A DNA stretch of 64,000 nt from Lepidurus packardi (taxonomy: Eukaryota > Arthropoda > Branchiopoda > Notostraca > Triopsidae), in the NCBI GenBank assembly GCA_023053545.1, contig JAKZAN010000004.1:2790001-2854000 (forward strand), written 5' to 3'. Below, piece by piece: positions 35,801 through 44,339 of this stretch. The notes under the pieces were generated by a model that did not search any database, was not told where the DNA came from, and saw nothing but the letters and a program-made list of their open reading frames with translations. The first letter of the stretch is position 1, and each line of letters opens with the position of its first letter. A program made the position numbers and the translations under genes.

Positions 35801-38114
35801 TGATTGGGACGAACCAGTAACTAACACGTTAGTCAATGAATGGACGAAGATCGTCGATGACCTCGTCACCGTCATGAAACACCCATTTCCGAGACGTGCC
35901 ATCCCGTCGAAAACACCTATCCATGTTTTTGCCGATGCGAGCATGAGAGCTTACGGGGCCGTAGCCTACACCACCTGCAACAGCGAAGCTAACTTCCTAA
36001 TTAGCAAGACGAAGGTCGCTCCTTGTAAAGGAGAGCTAACACTACCCCAACTTGAGCTACAAGCATTAGCTACCGCAGCAAAATTAGTTTCTTTCATTCA
36101 TTCCTCGATCAGCCCACCCATTTCCAGTCCCGCCTTTGTGATATGGACGGACTCCACCATAGTCCTCCATTGGTTTCATTCCCCTCCCTCATCTCGTCGT
36201 TTCGTAACCCATCGAGTGAAGCAAATCCGAGAATGCCTACAAAACATACCCTTTGAAGTACGCCATTGTCCAACATTCGATAATCCCGCCGATCTCCCTA
36301 GCCGAGGGCTGACCGCTAAGAAATTCATCGAAGATCCTCTGTGGAAAAATGGACCCCGCTGGATCTGTCAACCCAGCACGTGGCCGACCCCAAGTGTCAA
36401 CGTCCACTTAGTAAACGTCGAACCTCCACCGGTTACGGAAGATACGCCACCAGTTGACCCTCCGTGCTTCCTTTCTCGATTTGAGTCATTTACGACACTC
36501 ATACGCTCAGTAGCATGGATTCTGCGATTTACGCGGAACTGTCGCGGATCTCGAAGTACCGGCCCTCTAACTTCCGAGGAGTTGAGAATCGTGGAAGTTA
36601 AACTGATAATGTACGTCCAAGCCCGTCATCTTCACACCGAACTAGCATACTTGCGTAACCCGAGGTTTTCGAAGATGCCCTCACAGGTTCGAGCTCTGAA
36701 CTTGTACCTCGACTCCACTGGATTGATAAGGTGCAGAGGACGCTTGTCAAACGCTTCCCTCTCCCCGGATGCGAAGTTCCCCATCTTAGTACCTAAGAAG
36801 TCCCATTTTGCTACTCTAATTGTTCGCTCCTTCCATTCATCATCGTATCACGCGGGCGTCAACATCACCGTCGCCAATATACGAGACGTATTCTGGATAC
36901 CCTCCGCACGACAGGTTGTGAAAGGCGTTCTAAGGAAATGTGTTGTGTGTCGTAGGCACACCGGACCCTCCTATCGTCAGCCACCCACGGCACCCCTACC
37001 AGAGTACCGAGTCAACCCAACTCGCCCGTTTGAAGTCACTGGTGTTGATTTCGCAGGTCCACTCTATGTCAAGAATGCTCAATCGAAATCCAATACCCAT
37101 TCATACATCTGTCTCTTCACGTGCGCTGTGACCCGAGCCGTCTATATGGAATTAGTTAGTGACCTTTCCACCACTACATTCATGCTTGCTTTGCGCCGCC
37201 TATCAAGTTTGTACGACTGGCCGAAATTAATCATATCCGATAATGCCATGACATTCGTGTCAGCAGCTCAACAAGTTAAACTACTCCAAACCGATCACAC
37301 CCTACATGAAGATCTTGCCAGTTTTAATACTACTTGGTTGTTTATTCCCAAACGAGCCCCATGGTTTCGGGGTCTATGGGAAAGGATGATTGGTATTACG
37401 AAAACCCTCTTAAAGAAACAACTTGGACGTTCCTTGCTTTCTTTCGATGAATTGCGTACGGTACTAATGGAAATCGCCACCATCCTTAACGATAGACCAC
37501 TTACTTACGTATCGACCGACATCGAAGACAGCAACGCTATAACTCCGTCCACTCTGATCTTTGGTCATCGCATACGCACTCCTATATTTGCCAGTATTGA
37601 AACTCTCACTCTTGACCCTACATTCGCGGAAAAGGCTCTCCCAAAGAGATTCGCCTTACAAAGGCGTCTTATTTCTCATTATTGGCAGAGGTGGAAGGAA
37701 GAGTACCTGAAGAATCTTAGGGAATTCCATATTTGTAACCCATCTTCTCCAGCCAATCAAGTTAAACCCGGTGACATAGTCTTAATCCATAACGAAGGCA
37801 AGCGACTATACTGGCCTATAGCTCGCGTGGAGAAAATTATTCCGGGTAACGACGGTATCGTTCGTACTGCGACTATCAGAACTGCTAAAGGGGTTACCAA
37901 CCGTCCAGTGACGAAACTTTACCCTCTTGAAGTAAGGCATGCCGTTGTTGAAGAAGTGGATTCCTCCGCTCAGCTTCCCGATCCATCGGAGCCAATACCC
38001 CTACGCAGGAATCGTCGAGAAGCCGCAGACCGGGCACTAGCCAAGATTCGTCAGTGGATCGGCCACGCACCATTACCTGATCAGCCCGCGCCGGAGGATG
38101 TTGCGGATTCCTAA
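32826..38114 (+). CDS. BEL/Pao retrotransposon Gag-Pol polyprotein
   Basis: A single 1,762-codon ORF without a break. Approximate residues: a coiled coil at 10-110; Gag (DUF1759-type) at 130-290, beginning LLPTFEDDILNWSEFWDAF; Cys/His knuckles at 340-400; an aspartic protease (DUF1758) with LFDEGSQRSF near 456; reverse transcriptase with the Pao-type YVDN box near 868; RNase H with VFADAS near 1031 and WTDST near 1107; an H2C2 finger and integrase core near 1335-1520 with VDFAGP, ISDNA and a later Glu. The stop lies 16 bases inside the 3' LTR. Length and order are those of a full, probably active Pao-clade element. No envelope gene is present. Confidence 0.95.
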   Translation: MTRMGRTAGQTIERSKTKAKLLEKRIESTFQKIEDAEEEELPNLIETVNDLIGSIEDCLGDLKIVHQEIEAKVDISDLEDVAERQLEILGSFKIKLAQVKRRHMPMQRDSSRPTTPTYHETPRGNASLAKILLPTFEDDILNWSEFWDAFSAEVDQNPDIPPVRKFNYLVGQLKGASLKVIGGLPRTAKNYENAVALLKDRYAKPLKVTKAHMKSLMFLKKPEHTLPSLRSFLETVKTSVRALEAFDKNIESYGEFLVCVLEDKLPPITISNMARSFGSPDWNYEDFCHRLQHEIEVLETSVNSTPTPPQKSTPTQKRLDKTYSNPPASAAALTIGTKEKRCPFCDDIHSPNHCIKFPNPEDRLRVAKEKRLCYNCLAATGHSKISDCTSKHSCHSCGKRHHTSLHFTKPQTNHAASHPSETTTVMVTNTVARTAVLLKTAQATISNRDCTSVVNVLFDEGSQRSFITTGLVRKLKLRPLDNVVTGVSSFGSHTPQTSTFRLIEVNISTLDGESIPVQTLVVPSITAPLQFDIGVPLRTFAHLRNLPLAQPNLDNLSLLPIDILIGADHYWTFVGNEVIRGEGPVAVNSRLGFLLSGPVPCSTTPSPSCVLNISCSPSPPSFDLESFWRIDSSGLDHDPPSIELAEYQATAITFSEGKYHAKLPWCSSYPPLPSNLKICETRLEGLLKRLRRNPELLDQYTRIISDYESQGFIEQVDEASLKHFNVHYIPHHPVVKQSSTTTPIRIVFDCSCKANEDNPSLNDCLEPGPPLQNDLLTVLLRFRVHSFAITADVEKAFLQIGIPEEDRDYVRFLWPENPNIPDSPVRVLRFKVVLFGATCSPFILLAILDHHLRKSSNPIADDLRKNLYVDNVVSGSSTEEELLRYLPEAVRLLSEAGMNLRHWTSNSEALCDLAEKLGILNQDQPVKILGLLWDTKADNLTYPYPSRLVSSCPPTKRSILKGIATIYDPLGYLSPITIRAKVLIQKLWKSNLDWDEPVTNTLVNEWTKIVDDLVTVMKHPFPRRAIPSKTPIHVFADASMRAYGAVAYTTCNSEANFLISKTKVAPCKGELTLPQLELQALATAAKLVSFIHSSISPPISSPAFVIWTDSTIVLHWFHSPPSSRRFVTHRVKQIRECLQNIPFEVRHCPTFDNPADLPSRGLTAKKFIEDPLWKNGPRWICQPSTWPTPSVNVHLVNVEPPPVTEDTPPVDPPCFLSRFESFTTLIRSVAWILRFTRNCRGSRSTGPLTSEELRIVEVKLIMYVQARHLHTELAYLRNPRFSKMPSQVRALNLYLDSTGLIRCRGRLSNASLSPDAKFPILVPKKSHFATLIVRSFHSSSYHAGVNITVANIRDVFWIPSARQVVKGVLRKCVVCRRHTGPSYRQPPTAPLPEYRVNPTRPFEVTGVDFAGPLYVKNAQSKSNTHSYICLFTCAVTRAVYMELVSDLSTTTFMLALRRLSSLYDWPKLIISDNAMTFVSAAQQVKLLQTDHTLHEDLASFNTTWLFIPKRAPWFRGLWERMIGITKTLLKKQLGRSLLSFDELRTVLMEIATILNDRPLTYVSTDIEDSNAITPSTLIFGHRIRTPIFASIETLTLDPTFAEKALPKRFALQRRLISHYWQRWKEEYLKNLREFHICNPSSPANQVKPGDIVLIHNEGKRLYWPIARVEKIIPGNDGIVRTATIRTAKGVTNRPVTKLYPLEVRHAVVEEVDSSAQLPDPSEPIPLRRNRREAADRALAKIRQWIGHAPLPDQPAPEDVADS

Positions 38115-38260
38115 TTGCGTTCCTTCTATTCCCTCCTTTTTGTATTCCCACACGATTTGTATGACGTTCCTAAAGTTGCTTAGAAGGCAGACCAGGGGAA
38201 GCGAAGGCTTGGTAGCCTTGCCGGGTCGTTCGTGTTCCGCCTGAGCATATTGATTGTTGT
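38099..38260 (+). repeat. 3' LTR of the BEL/Pao element, truncated
   Basis: Matches bases 1-162 of the 5' LTR and then stops abruptly at 38260, three bases before the MULE inverted repeat. The missing 94 bases are not found beyond the far arm at 58339, so the junction is not a simple clean insertion. Confidence 0.85.
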
Positions 38261-38262
38261 TC

Positions 38263-38796
38263 CACATGAATCTATTGGTACCACTCACCGCTTGGCGGCG
38301 CTTATTATTTTACTCCAAAAGGGTAACAAAAAATGGCTCTCGAGCCGGCATGGATTATTTTACTCCAAAAGGATTACAAAAAATGGCTCTCGAGCCGGCA
38401 TGGATTAATTAACTCCAAAAGGGTTACGAAAAATGGCTCTCGAGCCGGCATGGATTAATTAACTCCAAAAGGGTAACGAAAAATGGCTCTCGAGCCGGCA
38501 TGGGTTGTTTTACTCCAAATGTTATACGAAAAATGCCTGCCTCTCGAACACGTTCTCTGGATTTAAGTACATACGTACGTAATGTACCCCCGAGTCAAAA
38601 ATGACACTATAGTGTGTCACTGGCCAACAATGAATTTGTCTTTTTTCAGCTAATGGAGTGAAAGAAAGAGCAAGTTTTAACGACTCTCATGAGAATCGTT
38701 AACCTAATGTAACCTATAACCTAACCTAACTAACCTATCCTAACCTAAACTAATGCATTTCCAATCCAACTACCACTTTTGAACTTGCGTGACACC
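38263..38796. repeat. Left long terminal inverted repeat of the MULE
   Basis: About 534 bp starting CACATGAATCTATTGGTACC, inverted at 57771-58339. From the outside in: a unique 58 bp; four tandem 50-bp units (38321, 38371, 38421, 38471) each with a GGCTCTCGAGCC palindrome; a block with ACGTACGT and ACACTATAGTGT palindromes; and a stretch of CCTAA/TTAGG-like repeats (38700-38755). Outer flanks of the two arms do not form a target duplication. Confidence 0.85.
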
Positions 38797-38802
38797 TTGT
38801 CG

Positions 38803-39635
38803 CTTGTCGCATCAGTCATTTGTCAGGTAATTGTGAGGTAACGTTCTGTCGGTCACATGTGCCTCATGATCGTCTTGCTGGTAGATGCCGTCTGCACAAA
38901 GAAACCCAAGAGGTAATAGCACAGAAACTTACTGTCGGTATCTCCAAACGTAAAATCATACAAAGCATTTTGAGAGAGAATTTAGATGAGCCTCCTTGTC
39001 GTGATAATGCTATTACTATGAAGGATCTTCATAATGCCGAAAACAAAATTCCAAATCCCTTCCGGAAACACTCTGTAGATCACGAAAGCGTTGATTTGTG
39101 GGTTGAAGAGATGGCAGTGAGGCTAGATAATCCAGTATTTTTTTTATAGGAACCAGGGCATTATAGACGAAGAAAGTCAATTGCAGGTGGCCAACTTTGC
39201 GCTTGGCATCATGTATGAACCGCAAATGAAAGCATTACTTGAGTACGGCAGCCAGTGTATTTGCATAGACAGCACGTATCAGGTTAACCAGTACCAGTTT
39301 GTCTTGACAACGGTTATGGTTTTGAATAAAGCTCGGGCTGGATATCCTGTTGCTTTTCTAATAAGTGACAGGGAACATAGGGAAGTATATCGTCTCTTTT
39401 TTATGAAACTTAAAGAAAAAGTCGGTGAAATTAGAACAACGGAGTTTATGAGCGATATGGCTGATCAGTTTTGGCTAGCTTGGAGCGATGTCTTTGACAC
39501 TTCTACTACGAGGAGAATTTGCATTTGGCATGTGGAAAGGGCTTGGAAGAAAAGACTGGAGCAGCTTCGCGGTTCCGTCACTAGTCATGAAGAAGATTCT
39601 CAGGTTATAACCTGTCAAATTTTCAGCTTACTTAA
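38803..39635 (+). pseudogene. MULE transposase fragment (second copy, frameshifted)
   Basis: Nearly identical to 53877-54707 of the main MULE transposase, covering the region up to and including the first two catalytic Asp blocks. An extra T in the T-run at about 39138-39146 shifts the frame and is followed by a stop; three bases are also missing at about 39508. It is joined directly to the left inverted repeat with no promoter or N-terminus. It ends at 39635 where the GC-rich env-like segment starts. It looks like an internally deleted, non-autonomous copy. Confidence 0.88.
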
Positions 39636-41633
39636 CGCGGCGGGCCCCTGGAGGCGTAATGCGGACTCCAGGTGCTCGACGCGTACCTGGAGGGCGTGGT
39701 CACGCCCGGTGGTGGCCCGCCACAGGAACCAGCTCAGGAGGGCACCGATTACTAACACTAGGGCTGTGAACGATCCCGAGATGGTGATTGTGGGATAGTT
39801 GATGTGATCCCACTCATCGGGGGTTCCCTTGAAGATGTTTTTGCGCTGCTCGGCGGCCTTCTGGAACGCGTCCCAAGTCGTTCTACAACTGGCGGCTATG
39901 TCACCACTCTCCTTCTCTAGCGTCTTGATGTGGTCGGCTATTTTTGGATCCAACCAGGTAAGGTTGGCCGTGGGCAGATGTTGTTGGGTCAGGTTAATGG
40001 ACAAAGCGGAAAGGGACCAAGCAGGCATGCGTGAAGTGAGGTTTGACTGCCCGAAAGAGTCCAAGGAGGCGGCCAAAATCCACTCTGGGCTGATGGCCAA
40101 GCATGCAACAGGTACCTCGATGATTCCTATCCCCTGGATTTTTATAGTTTTGGTCTTCCCTTCCCCATTCCCTTTTAGGTTTGGGTGGCAAGCAGTTGTC
40201 ACTCCAATGGCCTTACCGGTTGAGTACAACCATTTACGGGGCCCCACCCGGACCAAGGATGAAGCATCCGCCTTCCTAACCTCTTTTCGGCAAAACCGCT
40301 CCGTCTGGATAGCCTCGTCTTTCATTAGGGCGGCCATACAGGAAGGTCCCGTAGCTGTTCGTCTGAACTCCCGGACTAGGGGGCATACCTTGATCTCGTA
40401 GGCCTTGCACGAGTCGATTTCGACCTGACTTAGTTCCACGTACATCTCTCTATCCCCGGAAACGGCCAAGTACTCGGGTAGGTCTAAGATTTCGCTCACG
40501 AAACTGCTATCAGGTATTGGGACGGGTACATGCAGAACGCGGAATAATTTAAGGTGGTACTGCGATTCATACAAGGGGACCTCGATAAATAATCGTAACT
40601 TCCCTTGGTAGGCAGCGGAGTGGACGCGACACCGTTAGTAGATCGCCCAGAGACCACCCAGGTCTCCCACCGCGATCCCCACCCACCCCTTTGGCAAGGC
40701 GGCGTTAATTTTTACTAAAATCTCGGCAAAGTCAGTAGGGGGGACTAATAAGGGGGACAGCACCCCCGCTGCGGCGGCCACCATGCCATCGCTTAATGCG
40801 TTCAGATACGACTCGGCCCACGCAAGGGCCCCCTGTATGGCCCTTTCCCATATGTCGATGTGAATGTCGAAGAGCCATGCTTCGTGATTATCCCTAAACT
40901 GAGCTCTCACTACTTCCTGGGAAAGCCGGAGTCCCGCCTCCAGTCCTTGGTAACCTTGGCTAAGCTTCTGCAGGATCTCGAAGTTCTTTTGGGTTCTCCA
41001 AAAAGTGCTGTTAATTAGGGTTGCCTGGTCGGTCACTGGGTGGCTCACAAGGTCTTCCTTTTTATTTATTTCGGTTAGCCGGCGGTTAATGACCTCGAGG
41101 TCCCCATGCGAGGCTGTCCCGAAAAGCCATTTCAGCGCCTCGCCCCCGGCATCTATAAGGCCTCTCTTGTTACGTCCCGTAGCCGGATTACTGGTCAACC
41201 GCTCTAGCGCTACTGACCGGAGTTGGAGTTCAGTCAGGTGCTTGCGGTAACTTTCTATATCCCTCTGGACTCGGGTGTGCAAGTCGTGCATAACCCCTTG
41301 GTTATGGGTGAATTGGTCTGCATAACGTCTCTCGATCCATAGGGCCTCGCCAGTTTTCACCAGCAGCTGGTTCAGCGGGTTTGGATCTACATCGATGACC
41401 ATGACCCACCTCGCTCCCGCGAAGATGACCTGGCCCTCATCTACAAAGTAGACGCCCTCGTGCACTCCTCCGTCCTGCACTGCGCCTAGAACGCCCCCGC
41501 AGAGGGGCAACACGAATAGCACCATCCACCAGATGACGCGCATACCTGTGTGTTGAAAATTTGCGTTAGAAAGTGATTGGCAAGAAACTGGGGAGAAAAC
41601 GACATCGTGTAACTGCGGCTTCCCCTGAGCCAC
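39636..41633 (-). pseudogene. Envelope/fusion-glycoprotein-like gene (errantivirus/baculovirus-F type), one nonsense codon
   Basis: Read on the minus strand, ORF 41633-40635 (332 codons) and ORF 40574-39615 (319 codons) are in the same frame. They are separated by 20 codons that begin with a TAA at 40635-40637. The first part has a signal-like hydrophobic run at residues 31-50 and a furin-type R-x-K-R site at 154-157, followed by a Gly/Ala-rich fusion-peptide-like stretch and long helices. The second part ends with a membrane helix and short tail, and is cut at 39636 by MULE sequence. This is the plan of Baculo_F / gypsy-family envelope proteins, which mediate membrane fusion. The segment is visibly GC-rich against its surroundings. 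It is broken by the stop and lacks its natural 3' end. Assignment rests on layout and the cleavage/fusion region only. Confidence 0.65.
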
Positions 41634-41685
41634 TCGTGTATTTTTGATACAGTTTTTAGGGAAGGGGAGGACGGGTTAGGGGGGT

Positions 41686-41970
41686 CTAAGACCCCACGTC
41701 ATCTTCGGGCTGACTCCTCCTCCAGCAGCACCCTAGTACGGTCCTTACCACCCGTCGGCTCCTCTCAAGCCGTGCGACCCTGGCTTCCCGCGACGCCAAC
41801 TGCCCCATCGCTCGGCGGGCAATCTCACCAACTTGGGCAAGTTCGCTACTGGCCGCTCCATCTCGCGAAGCTTGACTCATCCCTAGACGGTCCAGAGCCT
41901 CCTGAACGGCCTCGAGCCGGGCCTCGGCGCGTCGCCCAGTCTCCTGGAGGGTTTCCTCCATCTCCCCCAA
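41686..41970 (-). CDS. Short GC-rich coiled-coil ORF upstream of the env-like gene
   Basis: 94 codons, minus strand, Glu/Arg/Ala-rich with heptad-like spacing, 50 bases before the env-like ORF and of the same GC-rich composition. It may be the end of a gag/pol frame or an accessory frame of the element that carried the envelope. Not recognised. Confidence 0.3.
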   Translation of the reverse strand: MGEMEETLQETGRRAEARLEAVQEALDRLGMSQASRDGAASSELAQVGEIARRAMGQLASREARVARLERSRRVVRTVLGCCWRRSQPEDDVGS

Positions 41971-41980
41971 CCTTGGTTTC

Positions 41981-42007
41981 TTTTTTTTTTTTTTTTTTTT
42001 TTTTTTT
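41981..42007 (-). repeat. 27-base poly(A) tract (minus strand)
   Basis: Twenty-seven T on the plus strand form a poly(A) on the minus strand. It directly follows the orphan sequence at 42008-42403 and marks an RNA-derived 3' end. The GC-rich env-like segment starts right after it. Confidence 0.8.
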
Positions 42008-42403
42008 GATTTATACTACTCATCGTCGTCCTCGTGATCGGGATTGTAAAGATGAGCCATAACCGCGTTTTTAACTAAAGGAAATTTTATTGGTGGTTGT
42101 AAGGGTGGATTAGCACCTGCCTAACAGGTTCCCGTAGGTTCTTTTACCCCCATTACATAGTTCTCTCACCTTATTTTAACCCCTCATGAAATATCCTTTC
42201 CATCAACACTGATCATCTCGTCATTGGAAGTCAGTGATGCACGTGCGTCGAGCGTGTCACCGTCTGCAGCTAGTGCGGCTCGGTGTTCCAAATACTTATC
42301 GATTAAATTCTGAACGATTGTCCTTTGCCACCCAATATCATTGAAATCCATGAAAGTCCTTGATTCCGCCAGGGATGATTTACCCAGAATTTTGATACAA
42401 ACT
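42008..42403 (-). other. Poly(A)-tailed orphan fragment with a 72-codon open frame
   Basis: On the minus strand an open frame enters from the LTR junction at 42403 and runs to a stop at 42184. It contains FMDFNDIGWQRTIVQNLIDK and an acidic end. About 120 bases later a 14-codon ATG ORF ending in Asp/Glu residues (about 42018-42062) precedes TAG and the poly(A). The family is not recognised. It is either the 3' end of a retroposed transcript or the host sequence that the LTR element inserted into. Confidence 0.35.
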
Positions 42404-42801
42404 GTAGGAAACTGTTTTGGGCGATTAAATTGTTTTGAGCGGTTGGGCGGAAGGCTGTGAGTTCTTTTTTCGCTCAACGGTAAAATCCCGTACAACTTTA
42501 TTCAATATTTTCGTCGGTACAAGTCGTGTCACTAAGTCAATAATTCACTAGGTCGTCCATATGTCACAAACGTTTTAACAAGATTGAAAACTATAACTTA
42601 TACTAACTGGGCAGAGAGAAAAAGGTAGCGTAACAGATAGCGAGAGACTGAGAGCGACTGAGCCCCCCCCCCCCTCTCTAGCGGGGGAGAACAAGCGTTT
42701 ATATACATGTTTGGCGTGGAATCTGCTGAATGGGCTAAATTATAAACAGAGGGAATGTTCGGGCAAAAAAATATCCCTGTCTTAGTATCTGACCTTTTAA
42801 C
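42404..42801 (-). repeat. 3' LTR of the gypsy-like element (minus strand)
   Basis: In element orientation it runs from about 42801 (TGTTAAAAGG) to 42404 (CTACA). It contains a TATATAAA box at about 42699-42706, a C12 tract (42663-42674) and an AATAAA signal at 42497-42502. Its last 84 bases (42404-42487) recur at 46791-46874 next to the primer-binding site. The outer boundary at 42801 is inferred from TG...CA ends and is less sure than the inner one. Confidence 0.7.
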
Positions 42802-42883
42802 AAAAAGTTTTTTTTAGCCCCCTAATTAATTTTTATCTATATCTAATACAAGCATAGAAAACATCGCTGCACTCAACTGCTTT

Positions 42884-44200
42884 TTATGAAGTGGGATTAT
42901 TCTTGGTCTTGGGAGGTTCGGGAGGTGCCAACAAAGGGTTTAGTTTGATCCATTTGCCCACTGTGTTGTCGCGCTCCCCGCTGATCCTGGTTGCAATAGA
43001 GTTGCACTTTTTGATAATTTCCGAAGACAGGTGGTTGCCATTCTTTATTAGCCAAAGTGCCCAGTCATACGATTCGGTGTTGTTAGGGTAAGGATTGTCC
43101 TCTAACAAATCCTCAGTTCTATCCACATCTGGCAGTGGGATCTCATCCTCTGCCTCAAACCAACGCTGTATGGTCGTCGTGCTTCTTAACGCAAACCCTA
43201 GCAATGCCGCATTTTCCTGGACAATCGACAAGGAATTCTCCCCCGGAATCAGCGCATTCTTTGAACGCTCAGAAGACAGATACACCCCGGTCATATGCAC
43301 CCACAGATGTAGGGTGGGCCACGCACTGGCTGAATACGGGGATCTCTGGGATAGACCCATGTCTGATAGATAAGGCATGTAAGAGTCAGGTTTATCCAAC
43401 TCTTGTCCTGGGGCCATGGCAGATTGGTATTCGAATGCAGCCTTCCCGGTCATAATCCAGCCTTGGAGGTCAGTCCATTTGAGCCCTGACACTGTAGACA
43501 GATGGCTGATTGACGACAACACTGCACAGTCTTTATATCTGGATGTTACAGTACCAAAACGGACAGCGGAGTAGTTGGATTTAGGGAACTTGTAAAAGAA
43601 CATGTCAATTCCTGCGGATAATTTGCTCATGTTGGGGTCTAAATCCCAACCCGTATACCGAGCTGGGTTGATGGATATGGTAGCCATGGTTGAATTCGCA
43701 TTGATCAACTCGATAAGGCGATTCCTTAAGCGTGTGGTGTATTCTTGGAACTTGCCGGAAGTTCCATTTATACGAAGTACTCCCATCACGGCCATCACCA
43801 TCCATTTATCATCTGCCTCGGTCGCCTCAGTAGCTGGATCTTTTGTCAAGGCCGGCTTCACTCCATCAGTCATAGAGAAGATGTCCAGAACAGTAAGTGG
43901 AGTCCCACGATGTCCTATGGTCACTCCAAAGCTTGTCCAGTCATTTTCCAATGGCTCAGTCCACAATTCCAATACACCGCGACAATACATCTTCACCACG
44001 TCCAAAGGCACTGCAGTGGCAGTGAGTAAAGCCTTTTTTACCATTTTGCGGGCATCCTCAAGTTCTTCTTGGGCATTAATTGGAGGTAGCACGATGGGTA
44101 CTTTCTGTTTTGAAGCAAAAAACGTGGATGGATATTCTACCGGCTTCTCTACCGTTATCTCAATTGGTACCACCAAATTGCGTGTTTTACGAAGGTACAT
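42884..44200 (-). CDS. Endogenous rhabdovirus-type nucleoprotein (N)
   Basis: An unbroken 438-codon ORF. Length is typical of rhabdovirus N proteins (about 420-450). The family signature is the central RNA-groove block: Lys-Asp-Cys-Ala at residues 223-226, Pro-Gly-Gln-Glu at 264-267, Ser-Tyr-Met-Pro-Tyr at 273-277 and Ser-Pro-Tyr-Ser at 287-290, in the right order and spacing. N encapsidates negative-strand RNA genomes, so its presence here is an endogenous viral element. It lies in the same orientation as, and between, the protease remnant and the 3' LTR of a gypsy-like element, where reverse transcriptase and integrase should be. No stop or frameshift is seen, which implies recent arrival or retained function. 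No other rhabdoviral gene is visible. Confidence 0.88.
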   Translation of the reverse strand: MYLRKTRNLVVPIEITVEKPVEYPSTFFASKQKVPIVLPPINAQEELEDARKMVKKALLTATAVPLDVVKMYCRGVLELWTEPLENDWTSFGVTIGHRGTPLTVLDIFSMTDGVKPALTKDPATEATEADDKWMVMAVMGVLRINGTSGKFQEYTTRLRNRLIELINANSTMATISINPARYTGWDLDPNMSKLSAGIDMFFYKFPKSNYSAVRFGTVTSRYKDCAVLSSISHLSTVSGLKWTDLQGWIMTGKAAFEYQSAMAPGQELDKPDSYMPYLSDMGLSQRSPYSASAWPTLHLWVHMTGVYLSSERSKNALIPGENSLSIVQENAALLGFALRSTTTIQRWFEAEDEIPLPDVDRTEDLLEDNPYPNNTESYDWALWLIKNGNHLSSEIIKKCNSIATRISGERDNTVGKWIKLNPLLAPPEPPKTKNNPTS

Positions 44201-44339
44201 ATTGGTGGCGTTAGTAAATCAAGTGAATGGATATCTGTTTGAGACGGTACTACGCTGCTAATCGAGTGGGAGCGTTTTCGAAACGATAGTTGAGCGTGAC
44301 ATGATGTGATGTGATGAGCGTGACATGATGTGGTGACAA

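Noticed and set aside
39181-39798. 205-codon plus-strand ORF crossing 39635
   Set aside because: It is MULE transposase up to 39635 and then antisense env-like sequence; a chimera of two elements, not a gene.
43602-44261. 219-codon ORF on the plus strand opposite the nucleoprotein
   Set aside because: Shadow of the minus-strand N ORF; only the minus-strand translation shows a family signature.
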